Both the position numbers and the translations under genes were made by a program. This document shows, piece after piece, positions 16,251-24,718 of a DNA stretch of 64,000 nucleotides. The DNA is taken from assembly GCA_050294475.1 (NCBI GenBank), contig JBNKOE010000019.1, positions 1 through 64,000 of the forward strand, written 5' to 3'. Source of the DNA: Thalassobellus sp050294475 (lineage in GTDB: Bacteria > Bacteroidota > Bacteroidia > Flavobacteriales > Flavobacteriaceae). Numbering within the stretch: the stretch's first letter is position 1; each line of letters begins with the position of its first letter. The notes under the pieces are model-generated. The model saw only the letters and a program-made list of their open reading frames with translations. It was not told the DNA's origin and made no database searches.

Positions 16251-16333
16251 TTTTCAGAAGTAATTTTAATAAGCAAAAGGGATGCATATTTTAAAGCCTT
16301 ATATTTACCACCAATTAAAAGTAAATACCATTT

Positions 16334-16942
16334 ATGCCATTCAAAAAATTAATTGAACCACTTAAAGATATTTTAGTACATAAGGGGTTTGATGCTCCTT
16401 TACCTCTTCAAAAAAAAATCCTGTCAAAAATTAAAGGTGGATCAAGTTTTTTTGTAATTGCTCCAAAAGGTTCAGGAAAAACCACAAGCATTGTTATTAG
16501 TGTTATTCAAAAATTAAAAAATGCTTTTGAAGACGCACCTCGAGCCTTAATTTTTGTAAAAGACAAACAAGCAGCATTAGATTTAGAGTTAGAGTTTAAT
16601 GCTTTTAAAAGAGGTACTGATTTGCGTGTGTATTGTGCTTACGATGAAAAAAGTATTGATGACCAAAAGGATGAAATTTATTTTGGAACCGATATTGTTA
16701 TAGCAACACCTAAGCGATTAAATAAAATCTTCTTTTTAAACGGAATTAATCTTAATAAATTACAAATGTGTATTGTCGAAGATGCCGATTTTCTTTTTAG
16801 AAATAACAACTTTGCAGAAGTTACTAGAACTCCAGAAAGTATTGGTAAATGTCAATATTTGGTGTTTTCTGATAAATTTGATACGCGGTTTGAACGTTGG
16901 CAAGATTCGTTTATGTTTAATGCTAAAGTTGTAAAAGCTTAA
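16334..16942 (+). CDS. Single RecA1-domain DEAD-box helicase-like protein
   Basis: A 202-residue protein containing only the first half of a DEAD-box helicase. It has a Q-motif-like start (VHKGFDAPLPLQKKIL), Walker A APKGSGKTT (~43-51), motif Ia-like ALIFVKDK, IVIATPKRLNKI (TPxR motif) and Walker B VEDADFLF, where DEAD reads EDAD. The second RecA domain that closes the ATP site in true helicases is absent. The stop at 16940-16942 is followed by non-coding sequence, so this is not a recent truncation within the window. I recall similar short proteins in other flavobacteria. Function is unknown; a regulatory or RNA-binding role is speculation. Confidence 0.85.
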   Translation: MPFKKLIEPLKDILVHKGFDAPLPLQKKILSKIKGGSSFFVIAPKGSGKTTSIVISVIQKLKNAFEDAPRALIFVKDKQAALDLELEFNAFKRGTDLRVYCAYDEKSIDDQKDEIYFGTDIVIATPKRLNKIFFLNGINLNKLQMCIVEDADFLFRNNNFAEVTRTPESIGKCQYLVFSDKFDTRFERWQDSFMFNAKVVKA

Positions 16943-17168
16943 GTTTTTTAATGAGGTTTATTTCAAAATTTAAATAGGTATGCTATTCAATTTTAGATAT
17001 TCTATTAGGCATACATCAAATCTTCAATTAAGAACACCAAATAAAGGGCATAACATTATAAATTTAGAGTTTTCAATTCTATATAAGTTATAATGTTTTA
17101 TATGTTATTTTAACCTAATTTTGCGTATTTTCGTGCAATTATTAATATAACAGTGTAGAAATATAGTA

Positions 17169-18734
17169 ATGCCCAAAAATATTTATTCTCTCAAAATAGT
17201 ATTTTCAAGCTTTTTTGCTATAATCTCATATTTTTTGAGTTATAGCCAAAATGATATAAACTACCATAGATTTGTTGATTCTGCAGATGTACATATTGAT
17301 ATAAGTTCTAAAAAAGCTAAGGTTTTTTTAGATTCTATTCCAGAACCTTTAGAAGAAAACATAAAAGGGCGCTTAGCTGATTATTATACAATAAAGTCTT
17401 TAATACATGAGGAAAGGAATGAAGCAGTAGATAAATATCAAAGTGATATTTTAGCACTTAAGTTTGCCAAAGAAGAAAAAAATTATAATGTTGCTGGAGT
17501 TTCATGTTTAGGCTTGTTTTCAAGAGTTTATTTAACTAAAAATGATACAACTGCTTATAAGTACTTAGAACAGGCAAAAGAATATTTTACATTAGATAAT
17601 GATTCTCTTGGTTTAATAGAAGTTGAACAAGTCTACGCATATAGTAAGTTTATTGATTATAAAAGTGAAGAATGTAATGCGTTGCTTTTAAGTAATTTAG
17701 ATACTTATAAAAACATAAAAGAAGATGCGTATTTTTATATGTTTGCTACTTTTATGTTAACAGTAAATTATATAGACCTTGATAGTTTAGATAGAGCAAA
17801 TGTTTATTTAAAGGAATTTAAATCTTTAGAAAATGATACAACTATTGTAAAATATAATTATTTAGCTTTTCAAGTAGGAATAGATGTCCCTATCGCTGAG
17901 TATTATTTTAAAAAGAAACAATTAGATTCTACAATTCATTATTTGTCGAAGGCTGAAAAACTTCGAAATTACATGGACAGCTATTTAATAAAGAATTATT
18001 TAAACCTTAGTATTGAAACATATAAAGCTTTAGGTGATTTAAATAAAACAAAAGCTTATATTGATTCTTTATTGGTTTTTGAAGAAAAGATGATAAGTAA
18101 TGTTGTTACTGCCGATGATAAATTTAACGCTCCATTACTTAAAGCTGAATTAGAGTTAAATGAAGCTGAAGAAAAGAAGTTTCTTCATGGAATTTTGATT
18201 GTTGTTTTATTTATCATATTAATTTCTATTGGGTATTTGTATAACAGAAAAAAGAAACTTAATTTAATTGAAAACCTTTCAAGTCAAGAGGGTGATCTTT
18301 CCTATTTAAAGTCTAACAATGAAAAGTTAGCAGTTAAGGTTCAAGGTTTAGAAGAGTATATTGTGAATTTAAAGAAGGATGTTAAAAGCATTGCATCTAT
18401 TAATGATCCACTAAGTTTAAGAGAAAGTATAAAAGATTTTTATAAAAACCTGCACCTTAATTCTTCAACACTTTTAGATAAAACTGAAAGTCATTTAGAG
18501 TTAGTTAACGATTTAAATGTTGAATTCTTTAAGAAAATTAACGAGTTACATCCTCAATTAAATAATTCTGAAGTTATTATTTGTTACTATTTATCTATTG
18601 GTTTTAAAAATAAAGAAATAGCTGTTTTTTTAAATTCAACTGTTAGAGCTATTGAAAGTAAACGTTACCGTATTACTAAAAAAATTAATCTAGAAAAAAA
18701 CACATTATTACAACATCTAGAAACTACCTTTTAA
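17169..18734 (+). CDS. TPR sensor with a transmembrane helix and LuxR/GerE-type DNA-binding domain
   Basis: A 521-residue membrane-bound regulator typical of Bacteroidota. A signal sequence (MPKNIYSLKIVFSSFFAIISYFLSYSQ) leads into a periplasmic TPR-like helical region up to about residue 335. One transmembrane helix follows (FLHGILIVVLFIILISIGYLY, ~338-358), then a cytoplasmic coiled coil and a C-terminal helix-turn-helix (LNNSEVIICYYLSIGFKNKEIAVFLNSTVRAIESKRYRITKK). The HTH part is the GerE pattern: EVxICYYLxxGFxNKEIAxxLxxTxRAIESKRYR. It probably reads a periplasmic signal and binds DNA directly at the membrane. No partner gene is adjacent, so its target is unknown. Confidence 0.87.
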   Translation: MPKNIYSLKIVFSSFFAIISYFLSYSQNDINYHRFVDSADVHIDISSKKAKVFLDSIPEPLEENIKGRLADYYTIKSLIHEERNEAVDKYQSDILALKFAKEEKNYNVAGVSCLGLFSRVYLTKNDTTAYKYLEQAKEYFTLDNDSLGLIEVEQVYAYSKFIDYKSEECNALLLSNLDTYKNIKEDAYFYMFATFMLTVNYIDLDSLDRANVYLKEFKSLENDTTIVKYNYLAFQVGIDVPIAEYYFKKKQLDSTIHYLSKAEKLRNYMDSYLIKNYLNLSIETYKALGDLNKTKAYIDSLLVFEEKMISNVVTADDKFNAPLLKAELELNEAEEKKFLHGILIVVLFIILISIGYLYNRKKKLNLIENLSSQEGDLSYLKSNNEKLAVKVQGLEEYIVNLKKDVKSIASINDPLSLRESIKDFYKNLHLNSSTLLDKTESHLELVNDLNVEFFKKINELHPQLNNSEVIICYYLSIGFKNKEIAVFLNSTVRAIESKRYRITKKINLEKNTLLQHLETTF

Positions 18735-19062
18735 ACTCTTATTAATTTTATTATTCTTAAAGTTTTATTTTCCTATTATTTTTTAAATAAAAGTGTGTAA
18801 TCTCTCTATTTTAAATATTTGCGTAATAAATGCGTAGTTATAAATATTGCTTTAATCAAAGTATTTATCAAATTTGCTCCGCTATTTATCAATAACTGTA
18901 ATCTCTCATGATAGCCTACTTAGTTTACTTTAAAAAGGGTTGGAAATAGTTACAGTCTCGAATTGTAATGTAAAAGTAAAATGTAGTTATGGTTGTTAAT
19001 GTTATTAAACTATTTTATAATACGGTTAATTTAAAAATAGTTTTTTAACGGTTATGTAAATT
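18735..19062. other. Intergenic region between convergent genes
   Basis: About 330 bp of AT-rich sequence with no credible frame. The undecamer TGTAATCTCTC occurs twice about 100 bp apart (near 18796 and 18897), and a TTACAGTCTCG variant follows. I see no known element. Confidence 0.4.
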
Positions 19063-19095
19063 AAAAAGGGAGTTTGTTAATAGGCTCCCTTTTTT
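19063..19095. terminator. Bidirectional terminator downstream of prsW
   Basis: AAAAAGGGAG (19063-19072) pairs perfectly with CTCCCTTTTT (19085-19094). T runs occur on both strands; it lies 19 bp beyond the minus-strand PrsW stop. Confidence 0.8.
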
Positions 19096-19113
19096 AATTT
19101 AAAACTATTATTG

Positions 19114-19788
19114 TTATATATTAAAATTAGAGTTATCCTGATGTCGCTTTATGGCTTTTCTTGATAATAAAATGCCTATAAATAAAGAGATAAAGGCACC
19201 AACCCAAATACCAGGAATAAAATTCATAAATAAGAAAAAGTCGTAAGCACCATGAAAAATGATAGCTAAAAGTAGACCACGAATGTTTAACATTAATTTA
19301 TTGCTTGAGAATTTAGCCTTACCCATAAAATATCCCATAAGGATTCCAAAAGTAGCATGAGCTGGAACTGCTGTAAAAGCTCTTAATATCGCTGTTTGGT
19401 AACCACCTTCAAGTACATAAAATATGTTCTCTGTAGCAGCAAATCCCATAGAAACCATTACAGAATATACAATGCCGTCAAAAGGTTCGTTAAATGCTTT
19501 ATGACGTTGTGCAACATAGTAGACTATTATATATTTACTAAATTCTTCAGTAAAGCCAACTACAAAAAAAGCTTTTGTAAATTGTTGAAAGATGCTTTCG
19601 TAATTTGGTAATGGTAAAACAATATCAAATATATAATAGAATATTGTGGTTATAATAATACTAACAACAGCTCCTAGTAAGAAATTATAAGCAAGAAATC
19701 GTATGGGTTCTTTTTCATATTTATCCTTAAAATAGATATATAAAATAACGACTATTACAGGAGCAATGGCAACAAGTATTAAATTCAT
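19114..19788 (-). CDS. PrsW-family intramembrane metalloprotease
   Basis: A 224-residue integral membrane protease with about seven hydrophobic segments. The three PrsW active-site motifs are intact: EEFSK (81-85), ATENIFY (118-124) and HATFG (144-148), which supply the zinc ligands and catalytic Glu of the CPBP/PrsW superfamily. In Bacillus PrsW performs site-1 cleavage of an anti-sigma factor; the substrate here is unknown and no anti-sigma gene is adjacent. Its ATG directly follows the NUDIX stop codon (TAAATG), so translational coupling with that gene is likely. Confidence 0.9.
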   Translation of the reverse strand: MNLILVAIAPVIVVILYIYFKDKYEKEPIRFLAYNFLLGAVVSIIITTIFYYIFDIVLPLPNYESIFQQFTKAFFVVGFTEEFSKYIIVYYVAQRHKAFNEPFDGIVYSVMVSMGFAATENIFYVLEGGYQTAILRAFTAVPAHATFGILMGYFMGKAKFSSNKLMLNIRGLLLAIIFHGAYDFFLFMNFIPGIWVGAFISLFIGILLSRKAIKRHQDNSNFNI

Positions 19789-20343
19789 TTAACTAAGAAC
19801 TTTAATAATTTCTTGTAAAACAAATTCGTAATAAGATTTATTAGATTCTACAAAGTGATTATTGTTATTGCCAATGGTTTTAAAAAGTTGTTTTAAATCT
19901 TTAATAGAAACTAATTTTAAGGCTTCAACTTCTTCTTCTTGTCGTGTTAATTCTGAAATAGAAACTTTTAATTCTACTAAAAAGGTGTGATGAAATTCGT
20001 TATCAATAATATGGTTATCATAAGATTTGAAACATTCAAACACACCAATTTTTTTTAAATTGGATTCTGAAATAGTTATACCTATTTCTTCTTTAGTTTC
20101 TCTAACAGCAGCTTGTTTTATGGTTTCTCCAGCGTCAATATGACCAGCAACCGATACGTCCCACATTAATGGGCAAATTGCTTTTTTTGCAGATCGTTGC
20201 GATAATAATACATAACCATCAGCAGTATAAAACCAAATATGAACTGTATTGTGGTAATATCCTTTTTGGTGTATAATAGATTTAAGCTCAGATTTACCTG
20301 TTGGTTTGCCTTCTTTTGTTACGATATCTATGTATTCGTCCAT
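19789..20343 (-). CDS. NUDIX hydrolase
   Basis: A 184-residue NUDIX protein. The Nudix box is GHIDAGETIKQAAVRETKEEIGI, matching GX5EX7REUXEEXGU. The N-terminal part YIDIVTKEGKPTGKSELKSIIHQKGYYHNTVHIWFY and the Leu-rich LLSQRSAKKAICPLMWDVSVA resemble the isopentenyl-diphosphate isomerase-like NUDIX subgroup, which hydrolyses nucleotide derivatives. The substrate is undetermined. Its stop codon abuts the prsW start, so both are probably read from one mRNA. A GC-rich hairpin with T tetraloop (20363-20382) lies upstream. Confidence 0.92.
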   Translation of the reverse strand: MDEYIDIVTKEGKPTGKSELKSIIHQKGYYHNTVHIWFYTADGYVLLSQRSAKKAICPLMWDVSVAGHIDAGETIKQAAVRETKEEIGITISESNLKKIGVFECFKSYDNHIIDNEFHHTFLVELKVSISELTRQEEEVEALKLVSIKDLKQLFKTIGNNNNHFVESNKSYYEFVLQEIIKVLS

Positions 20344-20362
20344 GAAATTACTGTTAAAAAAG

Positions 20363-20382
20363 ATTCCCGCTTTCGCGGGAAT
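20363..20382. repeat. REP-like palindrome (ATTCCCGC hairpin)
   Basis: ATTCCCGC (20363-20370) and GCGGGAAT (20375-20382) form a perfect hairpin with loop TTTC. It is a variant of the ATTCCTGC palindromes at 24260, 28470 and 54124. It may also end the M42 peptidase transcript. Confidence 0.65.
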
Positions 20383-20393
20383 GGATAAAAATA

Positions 20394-21482
20394 TTATTCA
20401 AAATAACTAAAAGATTCTCCATCTTTTATGTTAAGTAATGTTTCATAAATAAGTTTTATAACGTTCTCAACATCATCTTTATGCACCATTTCTACTGTAG
20501 TATGCATGTAACGAAGTGGTAGCGAAATTAATGCTGAAGCAACACCGCCATTACTATAAGCAAAAGCATCAGTATCTGTTCCCGTAGCTCGCGATAAGGC
20601 AGAACGCTGAAAAGGAATTTTTTTAGCTTCTGCAGTTTCTGTAATTAAATCACGTAATTTTTGTTGTACTGCTGGTGCATATGCTACTACAGGACCTTTT
20701 CCAATTTCTAAATCACCTTGTACTTTCTTTTCTATCATAGGTGTTGATGTGTCGTGTGTTACATCGGTAATAATAGCAGCATTGGGTTTAATGGTTTGCG
20801 TAATCATTTCAGCACCACGCAATCCTATTTCTTCTTGTACAGCATTGGTAATGTATAATCCAAAAGGAAGTTCTTTTTTGTTTTCTTTAAGTAAACGAGC
20901 CACTTCAGCAATCATAAATCCTCCCATACGATTATCTAAAGCGCGACAAACAAATTTGTCACCATTTAAAATATGAAATTCATCTGGATAAGTAATAACA
21001 CAACCAACGTGAACGCCCATTTTTTCAACCTCTTCTTTATTTTTTGCTCCAACATCAATAGTAATGTTATCTGGTTTAGGCGCTTGTTCATTGTCTTTAT
21101 TTCTTGTATGTATTGCAGGCCAACCAAAGACACCTTTAACAAAACCGTTTTTTGTATGAATGTTTACAATTTTACTCGGTGCTATTTGGTGGTCGCTACC
21201 GCCATTTCTTATCACGTAAATTAGTCCGTTATCACTAATGAAATTAACATACCAGGAAATTTCATCGGCATGTCCTTCAATAACAACTTTGTATTTTGCT
21301 TTAGGGTTTATAACGCCTACTGCAGAACCGTATGTGTCTGTAATAAATTCATCAACATAAGGTTTTAGATAATCCATCCACAGTTTTTGTCCATCCCATT
21401 CATAACCTGTAGGGGCTGCGTTGTTTAAATATTTTTCAAGAAAGTCCATCGACTTTTTATTAAGAATGCTCTTTTTTGCCAT
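20394..21482 (-). CDS. M42-family metallopeptidase (glutamyl aminopeptidase-like)
   Basis: A 362-residue cocatalytic di-zinc aminopeptidase of the M42/PepA group. Visible metal-site segments are VVIEGHADEISWYV (first His-Asp), CRALDNRMGGFMI (bridging Asp), TNAVQEEIGLRGAEM (catalytic Glu pair), ITDVTHDTSTP, and the C-terminal YMHTTVEMVHKDDVENV. It trims peptides in the cytoplasm. The frame could begin 13 codons earlier, but MAKKSILNKKSMDFLEKYLN is the natural N-terminus. It is divergent from the DUF4294 gene, a pairing I recall from other flavobacteria. Confidence 0.93.
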   Translation of the reverse strand: MAKKSILNKKSMDFLEKYLNNAAPTGYEWDGQKLWMDYLKPYVDEFITDTYGSAVGVINPKAKYKVVIEGHADEISWYVNFISDNGLIYVIRNGGSDHQIAPSKIVNIHTKNGFVKGVFGWPAIHTRNKDNEQAPKPDNITIDVGAKNKEEVEKMGVHVGCVITYPDEFHILNGDKFVCRALDNRMGGFMIAEVARLLKENKKELPFGLYITNAVQEEIGLRGAEMITQTIKPNAAIITDVTHDTSTPMIEKKVQGDLEIGKGPVVAYAPAVQQKLRDLITETAEAKKIPFQRSALSRATGTDTDAFAYSNGGVASALISLPLRYMHTTVEMVHKDDVENVIKLIYETLLNIKDGESFSYFE

Positions 21483-21584
21483 GTATAAAAGTTTTGCACT
21501 AAAATAATAATATAAATACAAAAAAAATGTTTTAACAATGGAAATTAGTAATTTTGAACTATTAAAGCCCTGTTACTTTTATTG

Positions 21585-22262
21585 ATGCCATATTTAAAAT
21601 TTATATTCTTATTTTTTCCTTTTTTGATTTTTGCTCAACAAACTGATGTTGCACAAGATTCAACAGAAATTAGATACCTAATTATTAAAGGAGATTCAGT
21701 TCCAAAAACGTCTATAGATTTAGATGAGGTTATGCTTTTGCATAAACTAAAGTTTGATAATAAAAAAGAACGTATTCGTTATTTAATTTTACGTAGAAAA
21801 ACTATAAAAGTGTATCCGTATGCTAAAATGGCGGCAGACAGATTAGATTCATTAAATGCACGTTTAGAAACGATGACTAAAAAACGTGATAAAAAGCGTT
21901 ATACTAAAATGATTCAAAAGTATATTGAAGGCGAATTTTCAGATGAGTTAAAAAAAATGACACGTACAGAAGGGCAAATACTTGTAAAGTTAATACACAG
22001 GCAAACAGGTAGAACTACTTTTGATTTAGTAAAAGAATTACGTAATGGCTGGAGAGCTTTTTGGTATAATACAACAGCGAGTATGTTTGATATTTCACTA
22101 AAAAAAGAATTCGACCCTGTTAATGAAAAAGAAGATTATTTAATTGAAGATATTTTGCAACGTAATTTTCAAAGCGGACGCTTAGAACGTCAAAAATCTG
22201 CCATTCCATTTAATTTTTACGACTTAACTGATAAATGGATACATCATTCTAAAAAGCCATAA
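21585..22262 (+). CDS. DUF4294 domain-containing exported protein
   Basis: A 225-residue protein with a signal peptide (MPYLKFIFLFFPFLIFAQQ). The DUF4294 core is recognised from RKTIKVYPYAKMAADRLDSLNARLETMTKKRDKKRYTKMIQKYIEGEF and LKKMTRTEGQILVKLIHRQTGRTTFDLVKELRNGWRAFWYNTTA. The family is restricted to Bacteroidota, probably periplasmic, and has no assigned function. A TTG directly precedes the ATG; ATG at 21585 is chosen. The hemolysin III gene starts 6 nt after its stop and GNAT follows, giving a probable three-gene operon. Confidence 0.88.
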   Translation: MPYLKFIFLFFPFLIFAQQTDVAQDSTEIRYLIIKGDSVPKTSIDLDEVMLLHKLKFDNKKERIRYLILRRKTIKVYPYAKMAADRLDSLNARLETMTKKRDKKRYTKMIQKYIEGEFSDELKKMTRTEGQILVKLIHRQTGRTTFDLVKELRNGWRAFWYNTTASMFDISLKKEFDPVNEKEDYLIEDILQRNFQSGRLERQKSAIPFNFYDLTDKWIHHSKKP

Positions 22263-22268
22263 AAACTC

Positions 22269-22895
22269 ATGGGAACTCAAGTAGCATACGAAGAAAAGTT
22301 AAATGCTTTTACGCATGCTATCGGTGCTTTGTTTGGTATTGTAGCTTTAGTTTTTCTTATTGTTTTTAATAGTAATAAAACACCTTGGAGTTTATTTAGT
22401 GTTATTATTTATGGCATATCTATTATTGTTTTATTTACAGCTTCAACGTTATACCATTCTGTAAAAAACGAACAGAAAAAGCATTATTTTAGAATTGTAG
22501 ATCATATTAGTATTTACTTGCTCATAGCTGGTACTTATACGCCTATTTTATTAATTACATTAGTAGAAAGTAATGGTTGGACACTTTTTTGGATAGTTTG
22601 GGGTATTGCAGTTTTTGGTGTCGTTTTAAAGTTGTTTTTTACTGGACACTTTGAACTATTTTCAACATTACTGTATTTAGTAATGGGTTGGCTTATTGTA
22701 TTCGATTTTTCTAACTTATCAGAAAATATAGGGAGTAACGGTATTTTATTTCTTTTTGCAGGTGGTTTGTCTTATACCGTTGGTATTATTTTTTATGCCA
22801 TTCAAAAAATTCCGTTTAATCATGTTATTTGGCATTTGTTTGTTTTAGCAGGTGCTATATTTCATTTTTTTATGATATTTTTTTACGTAATTTAA
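22269..22895 (+). CDS. Hemolysin III / PAQR-family membrane protein
   Basis: A 208-residue seven-helix membrane protein of the HlyIII/YqfA branch of the PAQR superfamily. Conserved residues are visible: EKLNAFTHAIGA at the start, TLYHS in helix 2, RIVDHISIYLLIAGTYTP in helix 3, and the paired histidines in NHVIWHLFVLAGAIFHF in helix 7. PAQR members carry a zinc site formed by these residues and may be lipid hydrolases; the name hemolysin is historical. It starts 6 nt after the DUF4294 gene and the GNAT gene starts 2 nt after its stop. Confidence 0.93.
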   Translation: MGTQVAYEEKLNAFTHAIGALFGIVALVFLIVFNSNKTPWSLFSVIIYGISIIVLFTASTLYHSVKNEQKKHYFRIVDHISIYLLIAGTYTPILLITLVESNGWTLFWIVWGIAVFGVVLKLFFTGHFELFSTLLYLVMGWLIVFDFSNLSENIGSNGILFLFAGGLSYTVGIIFYAIQKIPFNHVIWHLFVLAGAIFHFFMIFFYVI

Positions 22896-22897
22896 TA

Positions 22898-23404
22898 ATG
22901 TTTAAAATGATTAAACTCAAACCAGCAACTACTAAAGCTGATTACAAATGTATTTCAAAGTTGGCACATACAATTTGGCATGAACACTACATAAGCATTA
23001 TTAGTTTAGAGCAAATAGACTATATGCTTGAAAAATATAATTCTGTAAAAAGTATAGAAGAACGTGTGCAAGCAGGCATGTTGTTTTATTGTATGACTTA
23101 TAATAACGAACCAGTTGGCTATGTTGCCATTGAAAATAATACTGATTATTTATATATCAGTAAATTATATGTTTTAAAAGCTTTTAGAGGGAAAAAAATA
23201 GCAAAAATGGCTATGTTATTTACAGAATCTATGGCTAAGTCTCAAAATATATCTACTATAAAACTTAATGTAAATAAGTATAATACCAATTCTATACTAG
23301 CTTATGAAAAAATGGGATTTGTAAAAATAGCCTCAACAATTGAAAACATTGGTAATGGTTTTGTGATGGATGATTATGTGATGGAGAAACAAATTCTTGT
23401 GTAG
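22898..23404 (+). CDS. GNAT-family N-acetyltransferase
   Basis: A 168-residue acetyltransferase. The acetyl-CoA-binding motif A is in ISKLYVLKAFRGKKIAKMAMLF (R/QxxGxG/A reads RGKKIA) and motif B in NKYNTNSILAYEKMGF. The N-terminal IRPATxxD-like start (MIKLKPATTKADYKCISKLAHTIWHEHY) is typical of small-molecule GNATs. The frame is open further upstream into the hemolysin III gene, but ATG 22898 (or 22907) gives the conventional N-terminus and only 2 nt spacing, indicating translational coupling. The acceptor substrate is unknown. Confidence 0.88.
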   Translation: MFKMIKLKPATTKADYKCISKLAHTIWHEHYISIISLEQIDYMLEKYNSVKSIEERVQAGMLFYCMTYNNEPVGYVAIENNTDYLYISKLYVLKAFRGKKIAKMAMLFTESMAKSQNISTIKLNVNKYNTNSILAYEKMGFVKIASTIENIGNGFVMDDYVMEKQILV

Positions 23405-23535
23405 GCAGGAATCTCATTGTAAAACTAATAAAGCGTTAGATTAGTTAGTTCCCTCATTCAAAAGATAGTCTTACTCATTATGCTTTTTTTAGATCTTCCT
23501 TTTATGGTAATTTTACTTTATAAATAACAATTATC

Positions 23536-24249
23536 ATGCAGAAAACTTTAATTATTATAATTGCTTTAATTTTTATCTCTTGTATAACAGATAATAAGCC
23601 TAAAATTGTTCACCAAAAAGAACAAGGAGAACAAGTGTTAAAACCTATTAAAGATTCCACATTTATAGAAATAGCAGACTTGCCTATAGAAATTGATAGT
23701 ACAGATTATTTAATTCATCCTGTAGGGAATTTTAAAATAGAAGATAGTAGAGGTAAAGTTATTTATAAATCTTCAAATTATCGTTCTCAAAATTTTTCTA
23801 TTTCAAGTTACAATGGATACACGCTTTCAGGAAATTTAACGAATGTTCTTTTTCAGAATAAAAATACTCATGAGTTAATTCCGTTATCAAAGGATTATAT
23901 AAAAATAGTATCGATGACTTTTTTAAGAAAAGTATCAGATAAAATTAAAAAACAATACTGGGTTTATAAAGTGCTTGATAATGACACTAATTTAGATGGA
24001 ATATTAGATTATGAGGATGTAAATACATTTTATATTAGTAAAATAGATGGTTCAGGTTTTAAAAAAATATCAGAAGAGAATAGAGAGTTGATTAATTGGA
24101 AGCTTATTGAATCAACTAACAAATTGTACTTTAGAACTGTAGAAGATAAAAATAGAGATGGCGATTTTGATAATACAGATACCGTTCATTATAGGTATAT
24201 TGATTTATCTGCTGATGACTTGGAAGTAATGGAGTATAATCCGCTTTAG
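23536..24249 (+). CDS. Lipoprotein with EF-hand-like calcium loops, function unknown
   Basis: A 237-residue protein with a lipoprotein signal peptide (MQKTLIIIIALIFISC, lipid Cys at 16). Two Asp-rich loops resemble EF-hand or dockerin calcium sites: DNDTNLDGILDYEDVNTFYI in the middle and DKNRDGDFDNTDTVHYRYID near the C-terminus. The strand-rich remainder suggests a beta sandwich or propeller-like outer-membrane-anchored protein. I do not recognise a named family. It is a lone gene ahead of a REP-like palindrome (24260-24279) that separates it from a convergent DUF4268 gene. Confidence 0.75.
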   Translation: MQKTLIIIIALIFISCITDNKPKIVHQKEQGEQVLKPIKDSTFIEIADLPIEIDSTDYLIHPVGNFKIEDSRGKVIYKSSNYRSQNFSISSYNGYTLSGNLTNVLFQNKNTHELIPLSKDYIKIVSMTFLRKVSDKIKKQYWVYKVLDNDTNLDGILDYEDVNTFYISKIDGSGFKKISEENRELINWKLIESTNKLYFRTVEDKNRDGDFDNTDTVHYRYIDLSADDLEVMEYNPL

Positions 24250-24259
24250 TGTTTAAAAG

Positions 24260-24279
24260 ATTCCTGCTTACGCAGGAAT
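24260..24279. repeat. REP-like palindrome (ATTCCTGC hairpin)
   Basis: ATTCCTGC (24260-24267) and GCAGGAAT (24272-24279) form a perfect hairpin with loop TTAC, between two convergent genes. The same unit recurs at 28470-28489, with a diverged copy at 54124-54143 and a half copy near 23404. Confidence 0.75.
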
Positions 24280-24280
24280 T

Positions 24281-24709
24281 TCACCCCTCAATAATCTCCT
24301 TATATTCCTCAAAAAAAGCTTCAAATAAGCTCATGTTTTCATTGAAAAATTCCATAACATCGCGCCAAGTATTTTTGTTATGTATAGATACTTTCTGTTC
24401 TAAAGGCAAGTAAATACGAGAAATCTCTTTTTCATTATTTAAAAAGTATTCTTCTTCAAAAATAGCATCGGGTACATATTCTTCAAGAAAAATAGACTTT
24501 AAAGCCACTAATTTTTCCCAGTATTTAATGCGGTTTTCTAAATCATCTTCCAGATCTAAAGCAATTAAAGCGCTTTTGGTATCAAAATGAAATTTAAAAC
24601 TAAACCCTTTCAGTTTAGTGTTGTATAAAATCCATTTTCTTGGAAACGATTTCCCAAAACTTGTCCAAAATTCTTGTTTTAATTTTCGTGATTCTTCTTT
24701 ACTAAACAT
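24281..24709 (-). CDS. DUF4268 domain-containing protein
   Basis: A 142-residue soluble protein with DUF4268 features: KLKQEFWTSFGKSFPRKWILYNTKLKGFSFKFHFD at the start, then EDDLENRIKYWEKLVALKSIFLEEYVPDAIFEE and a final aromatic helix pair. DUF4268 is distantly related to nuclease-like folds, but no catalytic motif is visible here and function is unknown. It begins 9 nt after the ZIP transporter gene stop, so the two are probably co-transcribed. Confidence 0.82.
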   Translation of the reverse strand: MFSKEESRKLKQEFWTSFGKSFPRKWILYNTKLKGFSFKFHFDTKSALIALDLEDDLENRIKYWEKLVALKSIFLEEYVPDAIFEEEYFLNNEKEISRIYLPLEQKVSIHNKNTWRDVMEFFNENMSLFEAFFEEYKEIIEG

Positions 24710-24718
24710 TGAGAATAT

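Noticed and set aside
18796..18907. Two copies of TGTAATCTCTC about 100 bp apart
   Set aside because: Only eleven bases, two copies, no array; could be chance in AT-rich sequence. No CRISPR-like regular repeats were found anywhere in the window.
22829..22897. Upstream extension of the GNAT gene into the hemolysin III gene
   Set aside because: The extra residues overlap the end of a conserved membrane protein gene and do not resemble a GNAT N-terminus; ATG 22898 follows the previous stop by 2 nt.
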